Below are positions 55,628-64,000 of a stretch of 64,000 nt of DNA, in pieces. Source of the stretch: Parahaliea mediterranea. GTDB lineage: Bacteria > Pseudomonadota > Gammaproteobacteria > Pseudomonadales > Halieaceae. The position numbers and the translations under genes are program-made. How positions within the stretch are numbered: position 1 is the stretch's first letter; the number at the start of each line of letters is the position of its first letter. Where the stretch lies: contig NZ_QEWO01000004.1 in NCBI RefSeq assembly GCF_003402235.1, positions 1 through 64,000 of the forward strand, given 5' to 3'. Below the pieces are notes generated by a model. That model saw only the letters and a program-made list of their open reading frames with translations, was not told the origin of the DNA and searched no databases.

Positions 55628-55963
55628 ATGAACACACTGATCAGAATCATCGCCCTCTCCGCCCTGCCCCTGCTGGCAGCAACCGCTGCGGCCGAGGTGA
55701 CCCAGGACTGCATCGTGGAAGGCACGGTGAACAAGCAAAAGGCCCGCGAGGCCGGCAAGGATGTTTACCTGCGTTTTCACTCGGCGAGCCGCGCCAGCAA
55801 CGATGCCAGCTGCCACCTCAACCGCCAGGGCAGCCGGGTGGTGTTCAAGGAGCCGCGCAACGCCCTGATCGAAAACGCGCCGGACGGCGCCACCGTGCAA
55901 TACCGCTACACCGAGCTGAACCACCAGCAAGGCCAGTGGACGCTGCTGAACGTATCGCTGTAA
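55628..55963 (+). CDS. Small exported protein, unknown
   Basis: 111 residues with a signal peptide (cleavage near TAAAE, residue 22). The mature part is about 89 residues with two cysteines (DCIVEG, SCHLNR), likely a disulfide, and a beta-rich pattern. No family is recognised. TAGGAGG lies 8 bases before the ATG. It is between the DUF885 and DUF202 genes, both on the other strand, so it is transcribed alone. Confidence 0.78.
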   Translation: MNTLIRIIALSALPLLAATAAAEVTQDCIVEGTVNKQKAREAGKDVYLRFHSASRASNDASCHLNRQGSRVVFKEPRNALIENAPDGATVQYRYTELNHQQGQWTLLNVSL

Positions 55964-56023
55964 AACGCCCGCTCAATACAGCAGAACACCGGCCAAGGCC
56001 CTGGTGATGGCCCCCTGCCCCGG

Positions 56024-56371
56024 TCAGACCAGCGCCACCACCGCGCTGATCACGATATTCAAGCCAATGGAGAGCACGCCGGTGATGTAGAGCACCTTCG
56101 GCGCCGAGAGCGAGGGCAGCTCCTCCTCGCCCAGGCGGGCGATAGACAGGCGGGTCTGCCAGAAGGACACCATGGACATGCCCACCACCAGCAGGCACAT
56201 GCCCAGCAGGGCGCCCTCCGCCAGCGGCAGGGCGGCGTCGTCGACGGCGTCCTCTATGCCGAACTTCTTGATCAGAAAAGCCAGCGCCAGGATGGAAAGC
56301 TGGGTGCGCACCCAGGCGAGGTAGGTGCGCTCAATGGCGTAGTAAACCCGTGGATCCTGCAGGTAGGCCAC
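56024..56371 (-). CDS. DUF202 (YidH-like) membrane protein
   Basis: 115 residues with three hydrophobic helices. The N-terminal VYYAIERTYLAWVRTQLSIL is the DUF202 signature (ERT-x-LAW-x-RT). Function unknown; related to the membrane part of VTC-type and YidH proteins. It lies 9 bp after the rimK stop on the same strand and is probably co-transcribed. Confidence 0.86.
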   Translation of the reverse strand: MAYLQDPRVYYAIERTYLAWVRTQLSILALAFLIKKFGIEDAVDDAALPLAEGALLGMCLLVVGMSMVSFWQTRLSIARLGEEELPSLSAPKVLYITGVLSIGLNIVISAVVALV

Positions 56372-56380
56372 GGTGTGGTG

Positions 56381-57298
56381 CTAGCCCCGCCCCTTGGGCT
56401 TGTTGGGGCCCGCCTGGGAATCCTTTTCGATGTACTCGATGATCTTGCTGGCCACATTGATGCCGGTGGCGGTCTCAATGCCTTCCAGCCCCGGCGAAGA
56501 GTTCACCTCGATCACCAGCGGGCCGTGGGCCGAGCGCAGGATGTCCACCCCCGCAAGGTCGAGCCCCATGACTTTGGCGGCGCGAATGGCCAGGCGGCGT
56601 TCCTCGGGCTGCAACTTGATCACCTCGGCGGTGCCGCCGCGGTGCAGGTTGGAGCGGTATTCCCCCTTCACCGCCTTGCGCTGCATGGCGGCGATGACTT
56701 TCTCGCCCACCACAAAGCAGCGGATGTCGGAGCCGCCCGCTTCCTTGATGAATTCCTGCACCAGAAAATCGGAGCCAATACCACGGAAGGCATTGATCAG
56801 CGCCTCGGCGGCTTTTTTGGTTTCTGCCAGCAGCACACCGTTGCCGTGGGTGCTGTTGGTGAGCTTGAGGATCAGGGGGGCCCCGCCCACGGATTCGATC
56901 AGGTGGTCGGTGGCTCGCGCCGAGTGGGCGTAGGCAGTTACCGGCTGGCCAATGCCACGCCGGGCCAGCAACTGGTGGGCGCGCAGTTTATCGCGGGAGC
57001 GGGTGATGGCGATGGATTCGTTAATGGAATACGTGTGCCCCACCTCAAACTGGCGCAGCACCGCACAACCGTAGGCGGTCACGCTGGCGCCGATGCGCGG
57101 GATCACCGCATCGAAGGCCACCGGTTCCACTTTGTCGGCGGAGCGCTGGTAATACACGGTGGGATCATTGGCAGTGATGTTCATGTAGCACTTGAGCACG
57201 TCGATAACGCGCACTTCATGCTGGCGTGCCTGGGCCTCTTCCACCAGGCGACGGGTGGAGTAGAGGTTCCGATTGCGGGATAGAATACCTAGTTTCAT
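56381..57298 (-). CDS. rimK: Ribosomal protein S6 modification enzyme RimK, ATP-grasp ligase
   Basis: 305 residues of the ATP-grasp fold, which adds glutamates to the C terminus of ribosomal protein S6 in E. coli. Starts [18 protein letters not shown]; has the ATP-grasp loop [14 protein letters not shown] (about 146-159), [15 protein letters not shown], the acidic [10 protein letters not shown] and the metal pair [12 protein letters not shown]. No retroviral-protease-like partner (RimB) is adjacent; DUF202 follows. A general alpha-L-glutamate ligase is the alternative. Confidence 0.93.
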   Translation of the reverse strand: MKLGILSRNRNLYSTRRLVEEAQARQHEVRVIDVLKCYMNITANDPTVYYQRSADKVEPVAFDAVIPRIGASVTAYGCAVLRQFEVGHTYSINESIAITRSRDKLRAHQLLARRGIGQPVTAYAHSARATDHLIESVGGAPLILKLTNSTHGNGVLLAETKKAAEALINAFRGIGSDFLVQEFIKEAGGSDIRCFVVGEKVIAAMQRKAVKGEYRSNLHRGGTAEVIKLQPEERRLAIRAAKVMGLDLAGVDILRSAHGPLVIEVNSSPGLEGIETATGINVASKIIEYIEKDSQAGPNKPKGRG

Positions 57299-57542
57299 AA
57301 CTCTGCCTGTTTGGTGAATGAGCAGCGGGAACCCGGGATCACCGGGAAGCTTTCCACGCCACGTCTGAACAGACTATAGGGGGCGCTTTCAGAGAACGCA
57401 AAGCGGGCCCCGCCAGCCACCCGGGAAAGGCGGCGCATTATCCACGAATCAACGCCACAGGCAACGCGCCCTGATGATCTTGCCCACAGGCGGCAAACCC
57501 GGCCCGCTTTACCCCGAGCGCATGGCCCGGCCCACGGGCGCC

Positions 57543-57995
57543 TCAGCCTTCGATGGCGCTGCGCTCCATGGCGATAATGCGCCGCCAGGCCGGGTCCATC
57601 TGGGGCAGCCATTGTTGTAGCAGGGGGCTGGTGGCCCGGGCCTCGTCCAGGCCCTCGCGCAGGGTGAGGTACTTGTACATAAAGGCCGACACCCGCATGT
57701 TCAGCGCACAGTGCACAAACACCCGGTCATCGCCAAGGGCCGCCATAACGCCAAAAAAACGCTGCAGGTGTTGCTCGCCGGGCGCGTCGAAGGGCACCGG
57801 CAGGTGGATGTAGTCCATGCCCAGGGACGACACCAGCGAGCCCTCCTCGGGGATGGCGTTATCGGAATCCGGCATGGCGAGGTTGATCACCGCCGTATAG
57901 CCCGCCGCCGCAATCTGCGCGAACTGTTCCCGGGTCGGCTGGCCGGCAGTGCCGATGTTTTCCGTGATGGGGTAGAAATTGAGAATGTCATTCAT
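57543..57995 (-). CDS. Protein tyrosine phosphatase-like protein with CX4R loop
   Basis: 150 residues with the dual-specificity phosphatase layout (GQPTREQFAQIAAAGYTAVI, IHLPVPFDAPG, then VFVHCALNMRVSAF). The signature Cys and Arg are separated by four residues (CALNMR), not the five of catalytic CX5R loops, so classical phosphatase activity is doubtful. The 244-bp gap before rimK holds nothing recognisable. Confidence 0.78.
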   Translation of the reverse strand: MNDILNFYPITENIGTAGQPTREQFAQIAAAGYTAVINLAMPDSDNAIPEEGSLVSSLGMDYIHLPVPFDAPGEQHLQRFFGVMAALGDDRVFVHCALNMRVSAFMYKYLTLREGLDEARATSPLLQQWLPQMDPAWRRIIAMERSAIEG

Positions 57996-58049
57996 GCGGT
58001 GAAAACCTGTCGTTCAGGGTGGGCAGCAGTGAAGGCGTCACGGCCACAT

Positions 58050-58745
58050 TCAGCAAGCCAGCGCAAAGTCGACGGCTTTCGCGGCGTGTACTGCGGTGGT
58101 ATCCAGCAGGCGCACTGCGCTGTGCTCCTGCTGCACCAGCAGGCCAATCTCGGTGCAGCCCAGCACCACGGCCTCGGCGCCGCTGGCGGCCAGGGCGTCG
58201 ATGATGCGCTGGTACTCAAGGCGGGAGGCGTCCAGCACCCGGCCCTGGCACAGCTCCTCGTAGATGATGCGGTGCACGGTGGCGCGGTCGGCGGCTTCCG
58301 GCACCCGCGTTGCAATGCCAAACCCGCTGCGCAGGCGCTCGCGGTAGAAGTCCTGCTCCATGGTGAAGGCGGTGCCCAGCAAACCGATGGTGGTGATGCC
58401 CTGTGCCGCCAGCACTTCACCGGCGGCATCGGCAATGTGCAGCAGGGGCAGATCCACCGCCGCCTCGATGGCCGGCGCCACCTTGTGCATGGTGTTGGTG
58501 CAAATCAGCACGCAGTCGGCCCCCGCCGCCGCCACCCGGCCAGCTGCGTTGACCAGCAGCGCGGTAGCGCCCGCCCAGTCATCCGCGGCCTGCAGGTCGG
58601 CGAGTTCCTGGAAGTCGATGCTGTCGAGCACAATGCGCGCGGAGTGCAGGCCGCCCAGCGCTTTCTGCACGCCCTGGTTGATCAGGCGGTAGTAGGTCTG
58701 GGTGCTCTCCCAGCTCATTCCGCCCAGCAGGCCGATGGTTTTCAT
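58050..58745 (-). CDS. Aspartate/glutamate racemase family protein
   Basis: 231 residues of the two-cysteine racemase fold. MKTIGLLGGMSWEST opens the protein, the first catalytic Cys is in LICTNTMHK (about 82) and the second in VLGCTEIGLL (about 193). The family covers aspartate racemases and broad-substrate amino-acid racemases (YgeA-like). The ATG at 58745 is preferred over one 12 codons earlier because it matches the conserved start. It follows the phosphatase-like gene on the same strand, 54 bp apart. Confidence 0.9.
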   Translation of the reverse strand: MKTIGLLGGMSWESTQTYYRLINQGVQKALGGLHSARIVLDSIDFQELADLQAADDWAGATALLVNAAGRVAAAGADCVLICTNTMHKVAPAIEAAVDLPLLHIADAAGEVLAAQGITTIGLLGTAFTMEQDFYRERLRSGFGIATRVPEAADRATVHRIIYEELCQGRVLDASRLEYQRIIDALAASGAEAVVLGCTEIGLLVQQEHSAVRLLDTTAVHAAKAVDFALAC

Positions 58746-58823
58746 GTGGTTGCTTCCAGCCAATGGCAGACAAGGCAGCACAGCATAGCGGCAAGCCCGG
58801 CGGCGTGCACGCGGGTGGCTAGA

Positions 58824-60116
58824 TCAGTAGATGGAAATATCCCACTGGACCCGGAACCGGGTGCCGGTGGCACCGTCCGCGGACACCTGGTCGAAATCCA
58901 GGTAGGCTACGTCGAAGGTAAGTTTGTTGCGGTGCCCGTTCAGGAACCAGTTCATGCCCAGGGTATATTCGCGGTTGTTGTCGCCGGCGGTGTCGGTGTC
59001 CGGGTCGTACCAGGACTGGCGGCCGAAAATTTCCACCTTGCCGGGCAGGTCTCGCCAGGCTTTGGGGATATAACCCAACTGGACGTAATAACCCACCAGG
59101 GTGGTATCGCGCCGGTTCACCCTGTCGTCGATGTGCTTGTAGTGGGCCTCCTGCTCCCAGGACCAGCCGCGGTATTTGAAGGCGGTCTCGAACAGGTACT
59201 GGTTGATGTCGTACTGGCCGTCCACGCCGTCTTCAAAGCCGCTGAGCTGCCCCCCGCCGGATGACGAAAACCGCGTGTAGGGGCTGCGATTGGTAACCGC
59301 CGCCACCGCCACGGAAGAGACCAGTTCCTCGCTGTAGCCAAGGTCCGAGCCGGAAAAGCCCAGGTCACTGCCGTTGGGATTCCACTGCAGACGCAGCAGG
59401 TACATGGGGTGGCTGTCATCGTTTCTCCAGGCGCCGATGCCGTTGCCGGTGAGCACCGATGCCCAGTAGCTGAAATTATTGGCGCCCTCGCCTTCCAGAT
59501 TGCCGTACAGGGAGACGCCCTGCTGCCGATCCACAGTGAACACGCTGTTCAGCAGGGAGCGATCGACGCCTGTCTGTTTACCGGAAGAAATCACCCGCTC
59601 ACGCGAAAAGCGCGACTTCCACTGCCCGATTTTGAGTTTCAGGGCGGGGTTCTCTTCGATCATAAAGCGCCCATCCAGCAATTGCGGCGTCTTTAGGTCC
59701 TCTTCAAAGTAAAAACGTAACCAGGGTTGCAGGAGGTGGCCACCAAACTTGATACGAGCGCGGTTGACGGTGAACTTGGTGCCCTCCTCCCCATCGAGCC
59801 CCTCTTCGCTGGTGGGGTAGTTGTCGAAGGGGTTTACCGCCCGGAACTGGCCGCGAAAGTCCAGTTGTAGCAGGTTGTTGCCATCCGCGCTCTGGAACGA
59901 CAAGCCCTGGTCTTCCACCACTTCAGCGTCTTCCTCGGCATCTTTCGCTGCCTCCACGTGGGCCGCAAGTGCCTCTGCCTCTTTGCGCAGATGTTCGGCC
60001 AGGGGGTGGCTGCCAGCGGATGATGCCGCCGCCAGCGGCGCCCAGGGCAGCGCCGCCACCAACGACAAGCACATTGTTTCGCGCCGCAAGCGCACGGGAA
60101 CTACAGGTACAAACAC
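58824..60116 (-). CDS. Porin, OprP/phosphate-selective type
   Basis: 430 residues. A signal peptide (about 1-31, ending AAASS) is followed by an acidic helical/coiled-coil stretch (about 38-66) and a beta-barrel rich in aromatic residues ending in RVQWDISIY. FTVNRARIKFGGHL and LKIGQWKSRFSRERVISSG are typical of the OprO/OprP family of anion porins; the transported ion is not evident. The start is GTG at 60116, 7 bp after the CBS gene, with only a weak ribosome site; a downstream start is possible. Regulation probably comes from the CBS gene promoter. Confidence 0.85.
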   Translation of the reverse strand: MFVPVVPVRLRRETMCLSLVAALPWAPLAAASSAGSHPLAEHLRKEAEALAAHVEAAKDAEEDAEVVEDQGLSFQSADGNNLLQLDFRGQFRAVNPFDNYPTSEEGLDGEEGTKFTVNRARIKFGGHLLQPWLRFYFEEDLKTPQLLDGRFMIEENPALKLKIGQWKSRFSRERVISSGKQTGVDRSLLNSVFTVDRQQGVSLYGNLEGEGANNFSYWASVLTGNGIGAWRNDDSHPMYLLRLQWNPNGSDLGFSGSDLGYSEELVSSVAVAAVTNRSPYTRFSSSGGGQLSGFEDGVDGQYDINQYLFETAFKYRGWSWEQEAHYKHIDDRVNRRDTTLVGYYVQLGYIPKAWRDLPGKVEIFGRQSWYDPDTDTAGDNNREYTLGMNWFLNGHRNKLTFDVAYLDFDQVSADGATGTRFRVQWDISIY

Positions 60117-60123
60117 TGCCGGC

Positions 60124-60555
60124 TCAACCCCCGCGCTGGTCGAGCACTTTGCGCCGGCTGTGCTCCATCAGCGCCCACAGCACGTTGTTGGAGCTGACCT
60201 GCCCCACCAGCTTGCCCGCCTCAACCACCGGCCGGCGGCGCTGGCGGGTGTCCACCATGGCCTGGGCCACTTCCACAATGCTGGTTTCGGTGGTGCAGGT
60301 CTGGACGTCGGCGTCCATCGCATCTTCCACCTGTTTGTGCTCCGGGTCGCCGTCGTTGTAGATAGCCGTCAGCACCGCGCGGATGCAATCCAGTTCCGAC
60401 AGGATGCCCACCACGGCGCCCTCGCTGTCGGTCACCGTCAGCCCGGTGAGCTTGTACTCCACAATCATCGAAATGGCCGTCACCAGGCTTTCGTCCCGGC
60501 GAATGGTCAGGGGCTTGCGGTGCATGCAATCGCGGATCTTGGTGGGGTTAGGCAT
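60124..60555 (-). CDS. CBS-domain-pair protein
   Basis: 143 residues made of two CBS repeats (about 7-60 and 75-135) with ILSELDCIRAVL and VVEAGKLVGQVSSNNVL as the signature turns; no other domain. Such proteins sense adenosyl ligands. TGGGAGA lies before the ATG at 60555; a longer frame start is rejected. It precedes the porin gene by 7 bp, so the two form an operon, and it may tune porin expression or activity. Confidence 0.88.
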   Translation of the reverse strand: MPNPTKIRDCMHRKPLTIRRDESLVTAISMIVEYKLTGLTVTDSEGAVVGILSELDCIRAVLTAIYNDGDPEHKQVEDAMDADVQTCTTETSIVEVAQAMVDTRQRRRPVVEAGKLVGQVSSNNVLWALMEHSRRKVLDQRGG

Positions 60556-60593
60556 GGTGGTTCTCCCAGTGAGACAACGGTTGGCTAACGATA

Positions 60594-62735
60594 TCAGTCG
60601 GTCGCATCCAGGGTCAGCCCCAGGTGCGCGGCCAGAAAGGTCCACATATCCGCATACTCGCGGATCAGCATGGAGGTGGGCTTGCCCGCCCCGTGCCCGG
60701 CGCGGGTCTGGATTCGGATCAGCACCGGGTCGCCGCCGCCCTGGGCGGCCTGCAGGCGGGCGATGTATTTGAAGCTGTGCCCCGGCACCACCCGGTCGTC
60801 GGTATCGGCGGTGGTCACCAGCACCGCCGGGTAGTCAGCGCCGGCCTGGATGTTGTGGTAGGGCGAATAGGCGTAGAGCGCCTTGAACTGCTCCGGGTCA
60901 TCCGATGAGCCGTAATCGTCCACCCAGAAGCGACCGGCGGTAAAGCGCTGGAAACGCAGCATGTCCATCACCCCCACCGCGGGGATGGCCGCGGCAAACA
61001 GGTCGGGCCGCTGGTTTACCACCGCGCCCACCAGCAGGCCGCCGTTGCTGCCGCCGTAAATGCCCAGGTGTTCCGGGCTGGTGTACTTTTCCCGCTGCAG
61101 GTACTGGGCCGCGGCGATGAAGTCATCGAACACGTTCTGCTTTTGCAGCTTGGTGCCGGCCTTGTGCCAGGCCTCGCCGTATTCGCCGCCACCGCGCAGG
61201 TTGGCCTGGGCATACACGCCGCCCAGGTCCATCCAGGCCAGTCGCGTCACCGAGAAGCCCGGCGTGAGGGAAATATTGAAGCCGCCGTAGCCGTACAACA
61301 GGGTCGGGTTGCTGCCATTGAGCTTGATGCCCTTGCGGTGGGCAATGAACATGGGCACCTGGGTGCCATCGGCCGAGGGGTAGAACACCTGCCGCACCAC
61401 AAAATCGTCGGGGTCAAAAGCCAGCTCCGGCGCCAGGGCGACCTCGCTGTCGCCGCTGTCCACGTTGTAGCGATACACGGTGGCGGGCCGGTTGAGGGAG
61501 GAGAAACTGTAGTAGGTCACCGGGTCATCCGGCGCATTGGCAAAGCCGGAAACAGTGCCAAGGCCGGGCAGTGAAACCTCCCTCAGGGCCTTGCCCGCAA
61601 GGCTGTGAATAGCGACCTTGGCGTGGGCGTCCTGCAGGTAGTCCAGCACCAGTTTGCCGCCCACCAGGCTGGCGCCCTGCAGCACCGGCGCCTGCTGCGG
61701 CACAACTTCCCGCCAGCTGCCACCGGCACCCTGTTTCAGATCGTAGCTGACGATACGCCCCCGGGGTGCGTCCAGGGTGGTGCGGAAGTAGGCGGTATCG
61801 CCAACCACCTCCACCAGGGAAAAGTCCGCCCGGAAGTCATCCTCCAGCACGATAACCTTGCCGGGCTCGTCGCTGAGGTCGATCACCTCCACGCGATAGC
61901 GGTCGTCAGTACCTATCCAGGTGTTGATGAACAGATAGCGACCGCCATGGCCAACCTCGGCGCTAAAACCCCACTCCGGGTGATCCGGCCGCGCGTACAC
62001 CTGCTGGTCCTTTTCCTGCGCGCTGCCCAGCCGGTGGAAATACACCGCCATGTGGGTGTTCAGGCTCTGGAACTGCTCGCCCTCGGCAGGTTCGGGATAG
62101 CGGCTGTAATAAAAGCCGCTGCCGTCCGCCGCCCAGCTGGCATCGGAAAACTTGATCCAGTGCAGTTCGTCATCCAGCACCTTGGCCTTGTCGATGTCCT
62201 TTACCCGCCAGGTGCGCCAGTCGCTGCCGCCATCCTGGATACCGTAGGCCACATAGCGGCCATCGGGACTGACCGACACCTCCGCCAGGGCCACGGTGCC
62301 GTCCTTCGACCAGCCGTTCGGATCCAGCACCACTTCAGGGTCTACCCCCGGTGCCTTGCTGCGGTACAGCACGGCCTGGTTCTGCAGGCCGTCGTTGCGG
62401 CTGTAGAAGTAATAGTCGCCGTAGCGGCGCGGGGTGGAGTAGCGCTCGAAGTCCCACAGGTCGGTCAGGCGCTGTTCGATGACCTCGCGGCCCGCCAGGC
62501 CGTCAAGATAGGAGAAGGTCACCGCGTTCTGGGCCTCTACCCAGGCGGCTACCTCGTCCGCCTCCCGCACGTCCTGCTCCAGCCACCGGTAGGGATCCTT
62601 CACCACGGTGCCATGGTAATCGTCCTGCTGATCCACCGTTGGCGTAGCGGGGTAGTCCACCGCGGCGGCGGGCAGGGCGCAGGCGGCGGCCAGCGTCACC
62701 GCGCTCAGCAGGGTGTGGTTCAGGGGCTTTGACAT
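60594..62735 (-). CDS. Prolyl oligopeptidase, S9A family, exported
   Basis: 713 residues with a signal peptide (cleavage near AAAVD, residue 26), an N-terminal seven-bladed propeller (about 80-430) and a C-terminal alpha/beta hydrolase. The catalytic triad is Ser near 562 in YGGSNGGLLV, Asp in TADTDDRVVP and His in RAGHGAGKP. The propeller gate limits substrates to short proline peptides. Likely periplasmic. It is separated from the CBS gene by 38 bp and from the acetyltransferase gene by 53 bp. Confidence 0.94.
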   Translation of the reverse strand: MSKPLNHTLLSAVTLAAACALPAAAVDYPATPTVDQQDDYHGTVVKDPYRWLEQDVREADEVAAWVEAQNAVTFSYLDGLAGREVIEQRLTDLWDFERYSTPRRYGDYYFYSRNDGLQNQAVLYRSKAPGVDPEVVLDPNGWSKDGTVALAEVSVSPDGRYVAYGIQDGGSDWRTWRVKDIDKAKVLDDELHWIKFSDASWAADGSGFYYSRYPEPAEGEQFQSLNTHMAVYFHRLGSAQEKDQQVYARPDHPEWGFSAEVGHGGRYLFINTWIGTDDRYRVEVIDLSDEPGKVIVLEDDFRADFSLVEVVGDTAYFRTTLDAPRGRIVSYDLKQGAGGSWREVVPQQAPVLQGASLVGGKLVLDYLQDAHAKVAIHSLAGKALREVSLPGLGTVSGFANAPDDPVTYYSFSSLNRPATVYRYNVDSGDSEVALAPELAFDPDDFVVRQVFYPSADGTQVPMFIAHRKGIKLNGSNPTLLYGYGGFNISLTPGFSVTRLAWMDLGGVYAQANLRGGGEYGEAWHKAGTKLQKQNVFDDFIAAAQYLQREKYTSPEHLGIYGGSNGGLLVGAVVNQRPDLFAAAIPAVGVMDMLRFQRFTAGRFWVDDYGSSDDPEQFKALYAYSPYHNIQAGADYPAVLVTTADTDDRVVPGHSFKYIARLQAAQGGGDPVLIRIQTRAGHGAGKPTSMLIREYADMWTFLAAHLGLTLDATD

Positions 62736-62788
62736 GCGACTCTCCAGTGCACCAATACGGCCTGAGATGATACCACCGGGGCGCGGGC

Positions 62789-64000
62789 TCAGCCCTGCAA
62801 ACGGCGGCTGACCTGCATGATTTCGGCATCGTCCGGGTCGCGGCGCAGGCTAAAACCCAGCCCGCGACACAGCTTCAGCATTTTGCTGTTCTGGGCCAGT
62901 ACATCGCCCTCCATTTCCTGGAAGCCGCGCTGGCTGGCCAGGGTCATCAGGCGCCGCATCAGTTCGCTGCCAATACCCTGGCGCTGCATGTCGTCGGCCA
63001 CCGCCAGGGCAAATTCGCAGGACTCACCGCCGGGGTTGGCCACGTAGCGGGCCACCGCCTTGATGCTGGCGTTCTCGGTGTCATCGTGCTCCACCACCAC
63101 CAGGGCCATCTCCCGGTCGTAGTCGATCTGGGTAAAGCGCGCCAGCATGGCGGGAGTGATGTCGCCCATGCCGTACATAAAGCGAAAATAGCGGCTTTCG
63201 GGCGACAGGCCGTCCACAAAGCGCCGCTCGATGGCGGTGTCTTCAGGCCGTATGGGGCGCACCACAAACTGGCGGCCATCGCGGCCGGTGAGGGCGCTGG
63301 TCATGCCCGGCGGATAGGGGTGAATGGCCAGGTGGTCGAAGGGCCCGGCCCCCTCGCTGACCGGGCACACCGCCATCCAGGCATCCACCGCCACCAGCCC
63401 GTCTTCGTCCACCAGCACCGGGTTGAGAATCAGGCGCTGGATTTCCGGCAGCTCACAGGCCAGCTCCGAAGCCCGCATCAGCACATCTACCAAGGCCTCA
63501 CGGCGTATGGAGGGCAGGTAGCGGTGGGCCACCAGCAGGCGCTGGGCGGCGCTGCGCTGGATCAGCTCTTCGCACAAAAACACGTTGAGGGGCGGGATGG
63601 CCACCGCGGTCTCCGCCAGAATGTCCTCGGCCATGCCGCCGGCGCCAAAGCGGATCACCGGGCCAAATACCGGGTCACGCTCGATGGCGACCACCACCTC
63701 CCGGGCGTGGGGGCGCAGTTCCATGGGCTCCACCGTCACACCGTGTACCCGGGCGTCGGGAACACGAGCGCTGACCGCGGCGTGAATCTCCCGGTAGGCG
63801 GCGGGCACCGACGCCGCCTCCCGCACGTTCAGGCGCACCCCGCCCACATCGCTCTTGTGGGCAATGTCCGGGGAGTTGATTTTGAGCACTACTGGCAGGC
63901 CCAGCGATTCGGCCGCGCGCCGGGCCTCGTCGGCACTGGTGACATTGATGCAGTCGGACACCGGAATATCAAAGGCCGACACCACCGCCCGCGCCTCCAG
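62789..64000 (-). CDS. Pat-like protein acetyltransferase, ACD-beta plus GNAT domains (partial)
   Basis: The gene runs off the right edge, so its N terminus is missing. The visible part has an ADP-forming acyl-CoA synthetase beta/ATP-grasp-like domain (INSPDIAHKSDVGGVRLNV, FGAGGMAEDILAE) and a C-terminal GNAT domain (about 240-390 of the visible frame: VRPIRPEDTAIERRFV, DDMQRQGIGSELMRRLM). This layout belongs to the PatZ/Pka acetyltransferases that acetylate and inactivate acyl-CoA synthetases. It is of interest here because the window encodes three AMP-forming synthetases. Confidence 0.9.
   Translation of the reverse strand: MEARAVVSAFDIPVSDCINVTSADEARRAAESLGLPVVLKINSPDIAHKSDVGGVRLNVREAASVPAAYREIHAAVSARVPDARVHGVTVEPMELRPHAREVVVAIERDPVFGPVIRFGAGGMAEDILAETAVAIPPLNVFLCEELIQRSAAQRLLVAHRYLPSIRREALVDVLMRASELACELPEIQRLILNPVLVDEDGLVAVDAWMAVCPVSEGAGPFDHLAIHPYPPGMTSALTGRDGRQFVVRPIRPEDTAIERRFVDGLSPESRYFRFMYGMGDITPAMLARFTQIDYDREMALVVVEHDDTENASIKAVARYVANPGGESCEFALAVADDMQRQGIGSELMRRLMTLASQRGFQEMEGDVLAQNSKMLKLCRGLGFSLRRDPDDAEIMQVSRRLQG

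Noticed and set aside
57299-57542. Small gene between rimK and the phosphatase-like gene
   Set aside because: No frame with a ribosome site or recognisable sequence; treated as intergenic.

Overview
The window is GC-rich and densely coded. It looks like the chromosome of an aerobic, probably marine gammaproteobacterium (inference). The support is the housekeeping order (miaB)-phoH-like-ybeY-corC-lnt ... leuS-lptE-holA, three TonB-dependent receptors, many acyl-CoA enzymes, a LexA box of the CTGT-N8-ACAG type and the RimK/Pat type proteins. A Halieaceae- or Spongiibacteraceae-like lineage would fit, but the sequence alone does not prove it. No rRNA, tRNA or CRISPR array was recognised.

Layout. 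1-127: the 3' end of an insertion sequence (ISL3-like transposase tail plus a terminal inverted repeat) that interrupts miaB; only the second half of miaB (128-792) follows. 857-4841: phoH-like, ybeY, corC and lnt in one tightly overlapping operon. 4838-46295: about 41 kb of catabolic genes lying between lnt and leuS, which are close neighbours in Pseudomonas and relatives. 46668-50742: leuS, lptE, holA. 50993-64000: an SOS-controlled ImuA/SulA-like gene and general housekeeping genes (DUF2788, LysM protein, macrodomain, DUF885 lipoprotein, RimK, racemase, porin, prolyl oligopeptidase, and a Pat-like acetyltransferase cut by the window edge).

The catabolic block falls into modules. (a) MFS-acyl-CoA dehydrogenase-HMG-CoA-lyase-like on the minus strand, divergent from (b) acyl-CoA dehydrogenase-APH kinase-DUF6285-cytochrome b561-SDR-alpha-methylacyl-CoA racemase. 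The first three genes of (b) resemble LvaC/LvaA/LvaB, which phosphorylate and eliminate the hydroxyl of 4-hydroxyacyl-CoAs. (c) A minus-strand set: enolase paralogue with altered active-site residues, GntR regulator, D-2-hydroxyacid dehydrogenase, AEC transporter and NmrA-like protein. It is flanked by a second APH-type kinase, an RraA-like protein and an SDR, and may be an undescribed hydroxy-acid pathway. (d) DUF3604 exported protein, alpha/beta hydrolase, acyl-CoA synthetase, TetR regulator, second synthetase, VOC protein, SnoaL-like protein and two TonB receptors. (e) Flavin-type hydroxylase, TonB receptor, third synthetase, two small membrane proteins, an FMN NADH reductase and a MarR regulator. 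(f) SMP-30 lactonase, CoA-transferase and a sorbosone-dehydrogenase-like protein.

Two palindromic sequences tie these modules together. TTTAAT-N4-ATTAAA occurs exactly at 8420, 8574, 27097, 32204 and 45079, with degenerate copies at 32538 and 21470, each upstream of a catabolic gene and often between promoter boxes. TGTCAAT-N3-ATTGACA occurs at 35350 and 40600, with a near copy at 35397, and marks module (e). The TetR protein (26313) and MarR protein (42366) are the natural candidates to bind them. These two regulons, the LvaABC-like module and the enolase paralogue are the most promising novel biology here.
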